A DNA stretch of 64,000 nt from Paenibacillus donghaensis (lineage in GTDB: Bacteria > Bacillota > Bacilli > Paenibacillales > Paenibacillaceae): the NCBI RefSeq assembly GCF_002192415.1, contig NZ_CP021780.1, forward strand, positions 682,001 to 746,000. Direction: 5' to 3'. The translations under genes and the position numbers were made by a program. The notes under the pieces were generated by a model. That model was given only the letters and a program-made list of their open reading frames with translations. It did not search any database and was not told the DNA's origin. How positions within the stretch are numbered: the stretch's first letter is position 1; every line of letters starts with the position of its first letter. Below, in pieces: positions 45,888-56,368 of the stretch.

Positions 45888-46838
45888 TTGAGGATATTGC
45901 AGATAGCGCCGAATCACGAAGCGGTTCCTCCACAGAAGGATGGGGGAACGGAACGAATAGTCTATGATCTTGCTCAAGAATTAAGCCGGCGGGGACATGA
46001 TGTAATACTCTACGCTCCATTTGGAAGTCATATTTCGGGGTCAGTGATTCCCTATCCATTTATAGGCGATGAGCCTATAGTTTCCTATATATTAGAAACT
46101 CTTCCCCATGACATTGATGTGATTCATGATCATACGTTTAATTCTGTGTTCAACCCTATTGGAGTCAACATTCCAACGGTGCACACCATTCACCTGCCTG
46201 TTCGCAATAACGTTAAATTTCCAGTTTATGTAAGTTATAATGCCTTGAATGTAATAGGGGGTGGTTACGGACACTATATACACAACGGGGTTGTCCTAGA
46301 TGAATACGAGTTTAGTTCTGTAAAAGAAGATTATTTTCTGTTTATGGGCAGGATGATTCGGGAGAAAGGGATTATTGAAGCCATGAATCTTGCTGAAGCA
46401 ACCGGACAACGTTTGGTTATGGCAGGACCCATACATGACGAGGAGCTATTTCTTCAGGAAATAACGCCTCGATTGAAGCAGAATCCCCAGCTGCAATATG
46501 TGGGTCCTGTAGGCCAAACCATTCGTCAAGACTTGCTAAAACATGCCAAATGCCTTCTATTTCCAATACAGTGGAATGAACCGTTCGGGCTTGTGATGAT
46601 TGAAGCTATGGCCTGTGGTACTCCTGTACTTGCTCTATCAAATGGGGCTGTTCCAGAAATCCTGGAGTATTTCCCACAAATGATGTGTGAATCTCTCTCC
46701 GAAATGACCCGTAAACTTTACCATTACGAAGTTCCCTATTCCCCTGAGAAACTTAGAAGCCATATTAAAGAGCGATTCTCTGTATCAAGAATGACGGATG
46801 ATTACTTGAAGCTGTATCAACAAGCAATCTTAACATAG
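45888..46838 (+). CDS. Glycosyltransferase family 4
   Basis: This 316-aa GT-B enzyme resembles the product at 31025 (VPPQKDGGTERIVYDLAQEL, DHTFNSVFNP, NEPFGLVMIEAMACGTPVLA). The TTG at 45888 is chosen because AGGAGGG lies 7 nt upstream and it matches the start of the relative; an in-frame GTG at 45852 lies before that site. The two paralogues frame the locus at both ends. Confidence 0.85.
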   Translation: MRILQIAPNHEAVPPQKDGGTERIVYDLAQELSRRGHDVILYAPFGSHISGSVIPYPFIGDEPIVSYILETLPHDIDVIHDHTFNSVFNPIGVNIPTVHTIHLPVRNNVKFPVYVSYNALNVIGGGYGHYIHNGVVLDEYEFSSVKEDYFLFMGRMIREKGIIEAMNLAEATGQRLVMAGPIHDEELFLQEITPRLKQNPQLQYVGPVGQTIRQDLLKHAKCLLFPIQWNEPFGLVMIEAMACGTPVLALSNGAVPEILEYFPQMMCESLSEMTRKLYHYEVPYSPEKLRSHIKERFSVSRMTDDYLKLYQQAILT

Positions 46839-46859
46839 AAGAAGGAAGGAGGTGTTCAG

Positions 46860-48662
46860 ATGTATGAATACGATACGTTACATTTTGAAGGAAACGGATG
46901 GATCAAATTTCAAAAAATGTGCGACATTTATAACACTTTCACTTATGAATTTTGGGTAATGGCAGAAGAGGAACAGATGCTGGACCAAGAACAAAATGTA
47001 GGGGAAGATGGGTTACAAGGTAAAAAGTATTTGGTAGGACCGGATTTCTATCCTGTGGGAGCAGCAGGATGCGGTATTTCAGTGGGCACAAATGGAATAT
47101 CGGTATACGAACATTCTATAAATCATCTTCCCGCGAGGCTCGTTTTAGCGTATGATTTTTCGGATTGGCAGCATGTTGCCATCGTTTTGGACAACAGAAG
47201 GCTGCAGCTGTATATTAACGGAGAATGGGTTAAGGAAGAAAGCACCCCCAGTAATGTCGAAAAAATCAGACCTTCTCTTTGTCTTGGAGGACATGTCTAC
47301 GGTACCTTTAAAGGCCAAGTTAAGGAGTTTCGGTTATGGGCAACTGCCAGGACGAAAGATGAGATTAACGCTAATATGTTTTCGAGTCTGAATGGGAATG
47401 AAACAGGACTTTATTTTTACCGTGATCCAGCAAGGAATCTCGTCGTAAGCCAAGGGATAAGCATAAATCCCGAAGTGAGTGTGATTATGCCCTCTAATAA
47501 CCGCAGTCCCCTGAATTATTTTTCTCTGTTATGCCTGGATCAACAACAATTTCCAAAGCAGCAGATGGAGGTTGTCTTCCTGGACGACGGCTCTAAAGAT
47601 AGTACGGAATCTATATATGACTTGTTGAACCCCAGCTATTCGTTCATTTATGTACAGCGGCTTAATAACACGGGAAGATCAAAAATCCGTAATACCGGTG
47701 CTGGAATTGCTGCAGGGCAGATCTTATTATTTTTGGACACTGAAATGATATGCGGACCGGATTTTGTCATGAATCATGTCACTCATCATCGGACTGGAGA
47801 ACGCAAGATTGTTTCGGGATCAATGAGGGGGAGACGCATATATACCGTTGCCGATCCGAATTATTCTCCCGAGCAGAAGCTGCAAATGAAGGAGATATAT
47901 ACCGATCATCCTGTCGCGGCCCCATTAATAGAACATTTCTTGCAAAGTGATAGTACTCCGGTGCAGTTATTACCGTTTGAAATGATGTTTGATCTGAATC
48001 ACCTGTACCAATGGAGTATAAGTAGTGATTACTTCGAGAGTATTCTTCTTACTTTTGGCAGCAAATTTAAACAATTTCAGTATTCATGGATGAATATGAC
48101 TACAAACAATGTCTCGATGTCAAAACGATTTTTTGAGGGAATTGGTGGATTCGACGAACACTTTATGGGATTTGGATGGGAGGATTGGGAGTTTGGATAC
48201 CGAGCAGTGAAAAAGGGGGCCCTATTCATCCATGATGACGGGGTTATTAATTTTCATCAGGAGCATTCTGCACCCATAGAAAATATGATCCAGTCCCGTC
48301 AGAACTTTTTGAGATTTCATGAAAAATACCCCCAAGATATGGAGATTAAATTTCTGGCCTTGACGATGGAGCCTGACTGGGTGACATTAACAGAACTTAA
48401 TGGATATCTGACGGAATATAATAATATTCGGGCGATATACAAGAATCGTTTCGAGGCATTTCATTACTATTTGGACCGGGCGTTCAACCTACTGCTTGCG
48501 CGTTTACGCCAGCATGGTGTAATCACATTACCTATTGCAGATTCGGTAATCAGTCAACAAGAAAACGAAGCCCTTGAAGAAGACTTATACGTCATAAGGG
48601 AGTTAGGAGCTTTTCCTAAATTGCTGGAGTTGTCTGAGCGGTTATCAAAATATTATTATTAA
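46860..48662 (+). CDS. LamG-like domain fused to a family 2 glycosyltransferase
   Basis: This is a 600-aa protein. Residues 1 to about 195 form a concanavalin/LamG-type jelly roll (FEGNGWIKFQKMCDIYNTFT, DWQHVAIVLDNRRLQLYING, FKGQVKEFRLWATART). A GT2 catalytic domain follows from about 205 (EVSVIMPSNNRSPLNYFSLL, FLDDGSKDST, the DxD-like LFLDTEM, and GFGWEDWEFGYRAVK). The last ~120 residues are helical. AAGGAGG precedes the ATG. A sugar-binding jelly roll in front of a cytoplasmic transferase is unusual and may tether the enzyme to its product. Confidence 0.8.
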   Translation: MYEYDTLHFEGNGWIKFQKMCDIYNTFTYEFWVMAEEEQMLDQEQNVGEDGLQGKKYLVGPDFYPVGAAGCGISVGTNGISVYEHSINHLPARLVLAYDFSDWQHVAIVLDNRRLQLYINGEWVKEESTPSNVEKIRPSLCLGGHVYGTFKGQVKEFRLWATARTKDEINANMFSSLNGNETGLYFYRDPARNLVVSQGISINPEVSVIMPSNNRSPLNYFSLLCLDQQQFPKQQMEVVFLDDGSKDSTESIYDLLNPSYSFIYVQRLNNTGRSKIRNTGAGIAAGQILLFLDTEMICGPDFVMNHVTHHRTGERKIVSGSMRGRRIYTVADPNYSPEQKLQMKEIYTDHPVAAPLIEHFLQSDSTPVQLLPFEMMFDLNHLYQWSISSDYFESILLTFGSKFKQFQYSWMNMTTNNVSMSKRFFEGIGGFDEHFMGFGWEDWEFGYRAVKKGALFIHDDGVINFHQEHSAPIENMIQSRQNFLRFHEKYPQDMEIKFLALTMEPDWVTLTELNGYLTEYNNIRAIYKNRFEAFHYYLDRAFNLLLARLRQHGVITLPIADSVISQQENEALEEDLYVIRELGAFPKLLELSERLSKYYY

Positions 48663-48698
48663 GAGGGTAACTCTTGTTTCCGGATTGTTAGCTTGGTG

Positions 48699-48746
48699 AA
48701 GAAGAATAGTCATGACGAGATCGTCTTGATTATTCTTCTTTGTTTT
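48699..48746 (+). terminator. Terminator of the last glycan block
   Basis: AAGAAGAATAGTCATGACG pairs with CGTCTTGATTATTCTTCTT (two mismatches), followed by TGTTTT. Confidence 0.75.
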
Positions 48747-48878
48747 ATGTTAACTAAGCGTCTTTCATCTACATATAATGGTGGAACCTTCTATTGGGTG
48801 GTGGCCATTCTTCATTTTTAGGAGACATGCTTTCAATTTGGGAATTTTTTTATTATGCAAATCTATATGGAATGACCC

Positions 48879-48895
48879 GGGTTCTAAGTAGTAAC
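48879..48895 (+). repeat. CTAAGTAGTAAC repeat, copy 2
   Basis: GGGTTCTAAGTAGTAAC in the gap before the xylanase. The rest of this 434-bp gap holds a terminator, this repeat and the xylanase promoter, but no gene. Confidence 0.7.
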
Positions 48896-48980
48896 ATTTT
48901 TTCTATAATTTTTGGGGTAAGACCTTTAATATTAGTATGGCAGCGGATAGTGGCGGGGATGTAAGATGGTGTAAGTATAC

Positions 48981-49018
48981 ATGTAAGCGTTTGCAATGGA
49001 GGTGATTGATTGTAGAAT
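48981..49018 (+). promoter_or_regulatory. Xylanase promoter with overlapping CcpA (cre) site
   Basis: ATGTAAGCGTTTGCAA (48981-48996) matches the cre consensus with one mismatch. Its right end is also the -35 TTGCAA (48991-48996). A 16-bp spacer leads to the -10 TAGAAT (49013-49018). CcpA binding here would block the promoter when glucose is present. Confidence 0.65.
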
Positions 49019-49096
49019 TACTCCAAGCCACCAAGAGACTGTTTTTTTCGGCTATATACTGACCGTTCAAACATGATTAGAGGAGGAATGCAACAA

Positions 49097-52000
49097 ATGA
49101 GAATGCTTAAACCAATCATCTCGATTGTACTCGCGGCTGCGATGCTTATTCCGTCAGCCTGGCTTGCTCCGGTAGCGAAAGCTGCGGCGCCGGATACAAC
49201 AGTATCAGCAGATACGGCAACGGTGTATCACGAAACTTTTGTAAGCGGTAAAGGTTTAGCCTCGCAATCAGGCGGCGCCAGCCTGACACCTGTCACTGGT
49301 AAGGTTTTTGCCGGCAATACGGACGGCGCAGCTCTATATGTAAGCAACAGAACAAATAACTGGGACGCGGTTGATTTCGAATTCAGCGACATGGGCCTGG
49401 TAAACGGCAAAACCTATACGGTGACGGCATCCGTTTATGTGGACGCTGATGTGATTGTACCTGGCGGCGCCCAAGCTTATATTCAAACCATAAGCAGCTA
49501 CGGCCTTTTGGCAAGCGTGAATTATGAAGCCGGCCAAGCGATCACCCTGACTAAGGAATTCACCGTGGATACGGACAAAGATACGACCCTGCGCGTTCAA
49601 TCGAACGATACCGGGAAGACGGTTCCATTCTACATCGGTGACCTATTGATTACCGAAAAGAAGGCTGCGGTAGAGCCGACTCCAGCACCGGAACCACCTA
49701 GAGATCCGGCTTTGCCTTTCACCACTGTAACTTTTGAGGATCAAACGGCAGGTGGTTTTGCAGGCAGGGCAGGCACTGAGACGATAACAGTCTCCGATGA
49801 AGCCAATCATACGGCAGACGGTGCTTACGCTTTGAAGGTAGAGGGAAGAACGGGTTCATGGCATGGGCCGACATTACGTGTGGAGAAATATGTTGACAAG
49901 GGTAGCGAATATACAATTTCGTTATGGGTCAAGATGATTTCGCCCGCAAGCTCGCAGATCCAGCTGTCCACGCAGATTGGTAATGGAAGCAGCGCCAATT
50001 ATGTTCAGTTCGCACCCAAAACAGTCAGCGCAAGCGACGGCTGGATTCAGTTCGAGGGAACATATCGCTATAACAACGTAAGCAGCGAGTATTTGACCCT
50101 CTATGTAGAAAGCCCGGACGCAACAGCATCTTTCTATATCGACGATATCAGCTTTGAGAATACAGGCTCAGGCGCGATCGACATACAGAAAGACTTAACT
50201 CCGCTCAAAGATGCTTATCAAAACGATTTTCTGGTCGGAAACGCAATTACTGCGGAGGATCTGGATGGCGTCAGACTTGAGCTTCTGAAGATGCATCATA
50301 ATGTCGCTACGGCAGGCAATGCCATGAAGCCGGATGCGTTGCAGCCTACGAAAGGCGGCTTCACGTTCACCGCGGCAGATGCGCTTGTAAATAAAGTGCT
50401 GGATGAGGGAATGCAGATGCATGGACATGTGCTGGTATGGCACCAGCAATCGCCTGCATGGCTGAATACAACAACAGATGCAGAGAACAACACGATCCCC
50501 TTGGGACGGGAGGAAGCTCTTGAGAATCTGAGAACCCATATTGAAACTGTTATGGAGCATTTCGGCGACAAGGTCATCTCCTGGGACGTAGTCAACGAAG
50601 CGATGAAAGACAACCCTTCTAACCCAGCGGATTGGAAAGCGGCGCTGCGTGAATCCCCTTGGAACAGTGCCATCGGGACAGACTACGTAGAGCAGGCGTT
50701 CTTGGCGGCAAGAGAAGTGCTGGACGCGCATTCCGATTGGGATATCAAGCTGTATTACAACGATTATAATGAAGATAACCAGAATAAAGCTCAGGCCATT
50801 TACAGTATGGTCAAAGAAATCAATGACAAGTATGCGCTGACACACTCCGGCAAACGGCTCATCGACGGCGTAGGCATGCAGGGGCACTACAATTTAAACA
50901 CGAACCTGGAGAATGTTAAATTGTCCTTGGAGAAGTTTATCTCCTTAGGCGTAGAAGTAAGCATATCCGAGCTTGATCTTACAGCTGGAAGCAACTCTCA
51001 GATTACCGAGGCGCAAGCAAATGCTCAGGGTTATGCCTATGCGCAATTGTTCAATATGTTCAAAGCTCATGCGGCAAATATCTCACGCGTGACATTCTGG
51101 GGACTGAATGACACTTCGAGCTGGAGGGCCTCTCAGAATCCATTGTTGTTTGATCGTAATCTGCAGGCCAAGCCAGCTTACTATGGTGTAATCGACCCGG
51201 GCAAGTTTATAGCAGAGCATACGCCTGAGACGGTAGACGCCAATCAGTCAACTGCTAATTTTGCTACGCCAGTAGTAGACGGGACTGTTGACGCGGTTTG
51301 GAGCCAGACGGCAGAAATGCCGATTAACCGCTATCAGATGGCTTGGCAAGGCGCAAGCGGAATAACCAAAGCTCTCTGGGATGATCACAATCTCTATCTG
51401 TTGATCCAGGTTAACGATGCGCAGCTTAACAAAAGTAGCATAAACGCCCATGAACAGGATTCCGTTGAAATCTTCTTGGATCAAAACAATGCAAAAACGA
51501 CGTTCTATCAAGGTGATGACGGACAATACAGAGTCAATTTTGACAACGAGACTTCATTCAATCCGCCAAGTATCGCCACTGGGTTCGAGTCGGCAACCCG
51601 AATTTCCGGAACAAACTATACGGTTGAAGTGAAGATTCCGCTTCAATCGGTAACTCCGGCTAATGATCTCAAGCTCGGCTTCGATGTACAGATCAATGAC
51701 GCTAAAGACGGCTCTCGTCAAAGTGTTGCTGCATGGAACGATACGACCGGCACCGGATATATGGACACATCCGTATATGGTGTGCTTACGCTCACCGGTA
51801 AACCTGCCGGATCGGCACCAACGCCGACGCCAGCACCGGAAGTAACGCCGACACCAGCGCCAGAAACAACACCAACACAGGCACCAGAAGCAACGGCAAC
51901 ACCGGCACCGATCAACAACAGCGGCAGCGGGTTTAGTCCGCTTAGCCCACAGACAGCAAGCGTTGAGAACAAGGATGGCGTTGTGACGATTAAGCTGGAA

Positions 52001-53134
52001 GTGATATCTGACAAGGGGCGCGCGAAAGGTACGATTCCGAGCGAAACTTTAAAGAAAGCGCTTGAGCAAGCAAGTCCAGCGGCAAACGGCAAGAAACAAA
52101 TCGTAATCGATGTAGCGAAGCAAGCAGATGCCAAAGTATATGAGGTGCAATTACCGGCTGCAAGCTTGAAAGGCCAAGAAAACTTCGCGCTTGTATTGAA
52201 GACAGAACACGCAGAAATTCTAATTCCAAGCGACATGCTGTCCAACTTGACGGAAACCACGGAGCAAGTGTACATCCGTGTAAACAGAACTTCTACGGAC
52301 AGCTTGGATCCAGTTACCCGGGAACGGATAGGGAACCGTCCGGTTATCGATCTGAACCTGGTAGCAGGCGACAAGGTCATTGCATGGAATAACCCTTCAG
52401 CTCCTGTAACGGTATCCATTCCTTACACACCGACAGCGGAAGAACTCAGCAATCCGGAGCTTATCGTCGTTTGGTACCTGGATGGCAAAGGCAACGCAAC
52501 ACCGATTCCGAATAGTCGATATGAAGCGGCAACCCAAAGTGTTGTATTCCAAACGACCCACTTCAGCACGTATGCAGTTGACTCCGTATTCAAGACCTTC
52601 GGAGACCTGCAGAACGTACCTTGGGCCAAACAAGCCATTGATGCAATGGCAGCTCGGGAAGTCTTCCAAGGAACGACCAAGAACAGCTTTTTCCCTGAAG
52701 AGTTCATCAAGAGAGTAGATTTCATCTCACTTCTCATAAGAGCTCTTGAATTGAAAGGAACAGTGGAGAATACAACGATATTCAGCGATATCCCAAACTC
52801 CGATTTCTATCATAATGAACTGGCTATCGCCAAGGAGCTGGGAATTGCTAATGGCTTTGAAGATCATACGTTCAGACCTAACAGTAAGATCTCCCGTCAA
52901 GATATGATGGTGATGATCGTTCGGGCGCTGAAGGCAGGCGGCCAGCCAATCGAAGCCAGCGGATCTGTAGATGGGTATGCTGACGCAGCGGGCATTTCCG
53001 GCTATGCGAAAGACAGCGTGACGTTTCTGGTCAAATCTGGAGTCGTGAACGGGAAAAACGGCAGGATTGCTCCTAACGATAGTCTCACCCGCGCTGAGGC
53101 GGCAGTTATTTTGCACCGCATCTGGAATCTGTAG
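49097..53134 (+). CDS. S-layer-anchored modular GH10 endo-beta-1,4-xylanase
   Basis: This 1345-aa secreted enzyme cleaves xylan at the cell surface. Order: signal peptide ending VAKA-AAP (about residue 30), two CBM22/CBM4_9-type binding modules (about 40-190 and 205-355), the GH10 barrel (about 360-705), a CBM9-like module (about 715-905), a Pro/Thr linker ([20 protein letters not shown]), a beta domain of unknown role, and three SLH repeats (about 1160-1345) that bind the cell-wall polymer. Glu501 in WDVVNEAM is the acid/base and Glu625 in ISELDL the nucleophile. The ATG at 49097 has AGGAGG 10 nt upstream; the ATG codons at 49073 and 49088 lie before or on that site. Confidence 0.93.
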   Translation: MRMLKPIISIVLAAAMLIPSAWLAPVAKAAAPDTTVSADTATVYHETFVSGKGLASQSGGASLTPVTGKVFAGNTDGAALYVSNRTNNWDAVDFEFSDMGLVNGKTYTVTASVYVDADVIVPGGAQAYIQTISSYGLLASVNYEAGQAITLTKEFTVDTDKDTTLRVQSNDTGKTVPFYIGDLLITEKKAAVEPTPAPEPPRDPALPFTTVTFEDQTAGGFAGRAGTETITVSDEANHTADGAYALKVEGRTGSWHGPTLRVEKYVDKGSEYTISLWVKMISPASSQIQLSTQIGNGSSANYVQFAPKTVSASDGWIQFEGTYRYNNVSSEYLTLYVESPDATASFYIDDISFENTGSGAIDIQKDLTPLKDAYQNDFLVGNAITAEDLDGVRLELLKMHHNVATAGNAMKPDALQPTKGGFTFTAADALVNKVLDEGMQMHGHVLVWHQQSPAWLNTTTDAENNTIPLGREEALENLRTHIETVMEHFGDKVISWDVVNEAMKDNPSNPADWKAALRESPWNSAIGTDYVEQAFLAAREVLDAHSDWDIKLYYNDYNEDNQNKAQAIYSMVKEINDKYALTHSGKRLIDGVGMQGHYNLNTNLENVKLSLEKFISLGVEVSISELDLTAGSNSQITEAQANAQGYAYAQLFNMFKAHAANISRVTFWGLNDTSSWRASQNPLLFDRNLQAKPAYYGVIDPGKFIAEHTPETVDANQSTANFATPVVDGTVDAVWSQTAEMPINRYQMAWQGASGITKALWDDHNLYLLIQVNDAQLNKSSINAHEQDSVEIFLDQNNAKTTFYQGDDGQYRVNFDNETSFNPPSIATGFESATRISGTNYTVEVKIPLQSVTPANDLKLGFDVQINDAKDGSRQSVAAWNDTTGTGYMDTSVYGVLTLTGKPAGSAPTPTPAPEVTPTPAPETTPTQAPEATATPAPINNSGSGFSPLSPQTASVENKDGVVTIKLEVISDKGRAKGTIPSETLKKALEQASPAANGKKQIVIDVAKQADAKVYEVQLPAASLKGQENFALVLKTEHAEILIPSDMLSNLTETTEQVYIRVNRTSTDSLDPVTRERIGNRPVIDLNLVAGDKVIAWNNPSAPVTVSIPYTPTAEELSNPELIVVWYLDGKGNATPIPNSRYEAATQSVVFQTTHFSTYAVDSVFKTFGDLQNVPWAKQAIDAMAAREVFQGTTKNSFFPEEFIKRVDFISLLIRALELKGTVENTTIFSDIPNSDFYHNELAIAKELGIANGFEDHTFRPNSKISRQDMMVMIVRALKAGGQPIEASGSVDGYADAAGISGYAKDSVTFLVKSGVVNGKNGRIAPNDSLTRAEAAVILHRIWNL

Positions 53135-53181
53135 CCCCAGCCGAGAAAGTAGACTTCCGAATTTTCCAGTGAAAAAGCGCT

Positions 53182-53218
53182 AAGTCTACAAGTACACCAT
53201 ATACTTGTAGACTTTTTA
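53182..53218 (+). terminator. Xylanase terminator
   Basis: AAGTCTACAAGTA (53182-53194) and TACTTGTAGACTT (53202-53214) form a perfect 13-bp stem with a 7-nt loop and T tail. Confidence 0.9.
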
Positions 53219-53257
53219 GCATACGCCTAGCGTGGGCTGCCCTAATGAATTTAAATC

Positions 53258-53366
53258 GTTATAGAACGTGAACTTAAGAATGTTACATACGGAGTTGCCT
53301 GGAAGCCCTATGCATCAGACTTTCTGACAACTCCACTACTCCATTCTTAAGTTCATCTTATATAGC
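53258..53366. repeat. 109-bp palindromic intergenic element, copy 1
   Basis: It is about 103/109 identical to 56369-56477. The ends are inverted (GAACTTAAGAATG against CATTCTTAAGTTC) with a second inner pair (CGGAGTTG against CAACTCC), so the RNA or single strand can fold into a long hairpin. No coding capacity. The shape is that of a small non-autonomous mobile or REP-like element. Confidence 0.8.
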
Positions 53367-53372
53367 GAACTT

Positions 53373-53418
53373 TTGACAAATAACAAAAAGAGTATTAATA
53401 TATACTATATAAAGTATA
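53373..53418 (+). promoter_or_regulatory. Pirin promoter with an operator-like inverted repeat
   Basis: TTGACA (53373-53378), a 17-bp spacer and TAATAT (53396-53401). The inverted repeat TATACT-6-AGTATA (53401-53418) follows at once, where a repressor of the MarR or HxlR type could block initiation. Confidence 0.6.
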
Positions 53419-53485
53419 GTTAATATAAAAATATAAGTTAAAATAAAGTATTGAAATAACATCTTGTCACAGGAGGCGAATAGCT

Positions 53486-54331
53486 ATGGAACAATCCAAT
53501 GCGATGAAACGGGATATTAGCGAAGTCAGAGAGGTTACATTAAGCCATGTGAGTCCTATCCATGCGGCCGGGCCGGTAATTGAGCCGGGAAATTGGGCAA
53601 AGAACGATCCTTTTCTACTAATGATGGAGGATCAGTTCCAGAAAGGTTCCTTCGACATCCATCCGCACCGCGGAATGGAGACCGTTACGTATGTAATTTC
53701 CGGACAGATTGAACATTATGACACTCATAGCGGTGAAGGCGGAGTGCTCGGGCCCGGGGATGTGCAGTGGATGACAGCAGGAAGCGGTGTGGAGCATAAC
53801 GAGGTACCTTCAGAGGGAGTGACTGCTCATTCTCTGCAATTATGGGTCAATCTGCCGAAAGTGCATAAAATGACAAAGCCGCGTTATCAGAATTTAAAAA
53901 GTGAAGATATGCCTATACGGCAAGAAGAAGGGGCAACGATTAAGGTGTTTTCCGGTTCTTCCAGAGACGTGGTTGCACCCACTCAAAATTATGTGCCGGT
54001 TACTATGGTAGAGATGCTCATTGAACCAGGCTACACTGTAACGCAGGATTTACCCGGCAGTTATAATGGATTCATGTATGTTCTTGAAGGCAGCGGGACA
54101 TTTGGCCAGAATAACGTTAAGGCTTCCAAAGGCCAGGTCTTAACTTTGGGCCAAGGCGGCAGCGGAGAGAGTGAAATTGAGGTTACCGCCATTCAGACAT
54201 TGCGTGTACTGCTATACGCAGGTGAACCTATTCAAGAGCCGGTAGTTGCCCGAGGACCGTTCGTAATGAATACGGAAAGAGAAATTACGGAGGCCTTTAG
54301 TGAGTATCGGCAGGGAACTTTTTTGAAATAA
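53486..54331 (+). CDS. Pirin-family protein
   Basis: This 281-aa double-cupin protein has the pirin N-terminal metal site HPHRGMETVTYVISGQIEH and GVEHNEVPS. Some pirins are quercetin 2,3-dioxygenases, others are redox or stress proteins; the activity here is unknown. AGGAGG lies 9 nt before the ATG. It is a single-gene unit with its own promoter and terminator. Confidence 0.88.
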   Translation: MEQSNAMKRDISEVREVTLSHVSPIHAAGPVIEPGNWAKNDPFLLMMEDQFQKGSFDIHPHRGMETVTYVISGQIEHYDTHSGEGGVLGPGDVQWMTAGSGVEHNEVPSEGVTAHSLQLWVNLPKVHKMTKPRYQNLKSEDMPIRQEEGATIKVFSGSSRDVVAPTQNYVPVTMVEMLIEPGYTVTQDLPGSYNGFMYVLEGSGTFGQNNVKASKGQVLTLGQGGSGESEIEVTAIQTLRVLLYAGEPIQEPVVARGPFVMNTEREITEAFSEYRQGTFLK

Positions 54332-54336
54332 CAAGC

Positions 54337-54364
54337 GGGCCTTCCTTTAAAGGGAGGCCTATTT
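54337..54364 (+). terminator. Pirin terminator
   Basis: GGCCTTCC and GGGAGGCC pair around TTTAAA and are followed by TATTT. Confidence 0.75.
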
Positions 54365-54367
54365 CAA

Positions 54368-54592
54368 TTGCCAGGGGCAGACCGGGCTTTGAAGTTTCTA
54401 AAGGAACACGGGGAGAAAATGCTGGTGATTGATGCCAAGCAATTTGATTTAGCCGGCATAGACGAAGAAGTGAAGGGCTATATTGCCCCGCTGGTGATGA
54501 ACCTTGTATTGCGTGTATACGCTGTTGAGCTATCTAAAGCTACCGGCCATCCATTGGAGCATAGACGTTATATGTTTAAGGTGCCTTATTAA
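54368..54592 (+). pseudogene. C-terminal remnant of a SIS-domain sugar isomerase/deglycase
   Basis: The frame reads RALKFLKEHGEKMLVIDAKQ, then GYIAPLVMNLVLRVYAVELS and ends GHPLEHRRYMFKVPY. This is the tail of SIS-domain proteins of the FrlB/AgaS type, which are normally about 330-380 aa. There is no proper start; the sequence begins inside the pirin terminator region. The 5' four-fifths have been deleted. Confidence 0.7.
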
Positions 54593-54651
54593 GTTCAAAT
54601 CAGCCGCTGATAAAGCTGTACCATGAGTCTTATAAGGTGAAGTGGTGAAAA

Positions 54652-54694
54652 TAAAAAAAAGCAGCTTGTCTTCTATGGGCAAGCTGCTTTTTTT
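54652..54694. terminator. Bidirectional terminator
   Basis: AAAAGCAGCTTG pairs with CAAGCTGCTTTT, with A and T runs on the two sides. It can serve both the remnant and the minus-strand carbonic anhydrase. Confidence 0.85.
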
Positions 54695-54836
54695 GCGCGT
54701 CCAGTATAGGGGCTATACCTGTCGTATATTTGATTGACTTTGACTTATACCATTGTGAGCTCCATAGTCCAAGGGCATAGAGAAGGTCAAACTTGGTGTG
54801 AAATCGTTAATATTACTGAGGGGATTTCTAAGCAGC

Positions 54837-55661
54837 CTAGTTATCGCTATCTACTTCCCGGTCCCCGAGCGTTTGTACGGGACGATTATCATGTGGGAAA
54901 ATAGCTTCGAATTTGCCTATTTGATCCTCGGACCATTGAACCGGATTCTCCAGAACGATCCATTGTACCCCTTCGCTACACGGAGGAGTGGTGAGCGATC
55001 CTTGGTAGCGGAACGAATGAAGGTCTGCTGGAAGCAGTTTGTTCAAGTCGAAGGCACTCTCAATCGGAGTTTCTTGTTTGCTCTCCTCAGCTGGAAGCAC
55101 GGACCAAAGCTTGTTCAACTCGGCATTTTCGGTGCCTTTGGTAATTAGTACACTCAGTACAGCAAGCGTGCCTTCTTCACTTTGATGTACGAAATGAAGT
55201 TCCATATCGGCATGTTTGCTATCCACCTCATGTTCGCTGGGCAGGTGGAAATGGAACTGCTGCAGTGTGTAGGTCTTCCCTTCAATGATGATAGGGTTGT
55301 CCTGATTCTTAAGGTTAACCTGGATCGTGTGGCCGTTGTTAATTATTGCAACCTGTGACGGTGTATACTCAACCTTGATAGGGGACAGGCTCTCATCATC
55401 CTTCACCTTCTCATGAAGAATATTAATCGGCGATTGAGCCGTACCGGTACTGCACGTTGTGAACAGTTTGTCGAGTTCAGCCCAGTGTTCCGGGGACGTT
55501 TCACCTTCGTAGGACCAATGCGCTTGATGAGCGATTCCGGTGGTCGTGGGCTCCTTTTTAGCTTCTGCCTCGTCGCTCTGTACATTGTTTCCACATCCAG
55601 CCATTACAGATAAAATCATGATAGAGATTAATATTCGAGATATCCTTTTGTTGATACTCAT
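54837..55661 (-). CDS. Alpha-class carbonic anhydrase lipoprotein
   Basis: This 274-aa lipoprotein has lipobox MAGC (Cys23) and is placed outside the membrane, where it interconverts CO2 and bicarbonate. It keeps the alpha-CA zinc histidines (QFHFHLPSEH and ELHFVH), the QSPINI start of the fold and SLTTPPCSEGVQWIV near the end. GAAGGATG precedes the ATG. Single-gene unit. Confidence 0.92.
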   Translation of the reverse strand: MSINKRISRILISIMILSVMAGCGNNVQSDEAEAKKEPTTTGIAHQAHWSYEGETSPEHWAELDKLFTTCSTGTAQSPINILHEKVKDDESLSPIKVEYTPSQVAIINNGHTIQVNLKNQDNPIIIEGKTYTLQQFHFHLPSEHEVDSKHADMELHFVHQSEEGTLAVLSVLITKGTENAELNKLWSVLPAEESKQETPIESAFDLNKLLPADLHSFRYQGSLTTPPCSEGVQWIVLENPVQWSEDQIGKFEAIFPHDNRPVQTLGDREVDSDN

Positions 55662-56109
55662 GTATCATCCTTCTTCCTTTTGGTTCGTAGTACATTTTAT
55701 TAATATTGTAAATATTGGAAGAGAAAGCAACAAGTGAAAAAAGGCTCAATGTTCTCGAAATGGTTCTAATTGTCTAGGCAACACTTAGAGACCAGGGCGA
55801 ATTGCTAAAACAGCGCTGTTGGATAATGGATAGAAGAAGGTATGAGACGAAGTTGGTTACCATAAAATTGAATATATGCTAAAGTGAATATATATATTTA
55901 CCCAATTATGACGAAAAGATTGAAGGGGGGATATTTTATTCACTACCAATGCATTTTCAATTCAAAACAAAATCAGTGGGTTTTTGAAATGAGTAGGAAT
56001 CGGCAATTTCTATAACTCCGAATACATTAAAGATTCCAATTATCCCGCAGATTTCATGAATCTTTAGGAGAAGATAATATACAAAATATGAAGTTAAGGA
56101 TGTGTATAA
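55662..56109. other. Intergenic region with a decayed frame
   Basis: No intact gene. At about 55935-56065 one plus-strand frame reads TTNAFSIQNKISGFLK, an in-frame TGA, then GIGNFYNSEYIKDSNYPADF. This looks like a small gene with a nonsense mutation but I cannot identify it. Confidence 0.3.
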
Positions 56110-56211
56110 ATGAGACGTTCAATTAACCTTATAAATATCGTGCTTGTCATGATTATTCTTTATTTCCTGGCTGCCCTTATTGCAGGAGTAATCGGAATGA
56201 ACTTTAGTTAA
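56110..56211 (+). CDS. Possible 33-aa single-span membrane peptide
   Basis: The frame encodes MRRSINLINIVLVMIILYFL, continuing AALIAGVIGMNFS. Charged start and one hydrophobic span, with AAGGATG about 10 nt upstream. The size and sequence are compatible with a real small membrane protein. There is no homologue I recognise and no operon partner. Confidence 0.4.
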   Translation: MRRSINLINIVLVMIILYFLAALIAGVIGMNFS

Positions 56212-56223
56212 TGTTTATGGAAG

Positions 56224-56268
56224 CTTCTATATAAGATAAAAACAGTTCTATATAAGATAAAAAAGTGG
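56224..56268. repeat. Tandem TTCTATATAAGATAAAAA units
   Basis: Two direct copies 24 bp apart. CTATATAAGAT is also the outer end of the 109-bp element (reverse strand), so these may be broken ends of further copies. Confidence 0.5.
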
Positions 56269-56368
56269 TACGAACGGACTGCATGTTTATTGAGCTCAAA
56301 ACCGCCGAATCGAAGTGTGTTAGGAGCAAATAAGGGCCCCTCGAGTCCGTAACTCTCCGAAAGATGGG

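Noticed and set aside
50195..50887. 230-aa minus-strand frame inside the xylanase gene
   Set aside because: Antisense shadow of the GH10 domain.
51718..52419. 233-aa minus-strand frame with Gly/Val repeats
   Set aside because: Antisense of the Pro/Thr linker; the repeats are the mirror of the linker codons.
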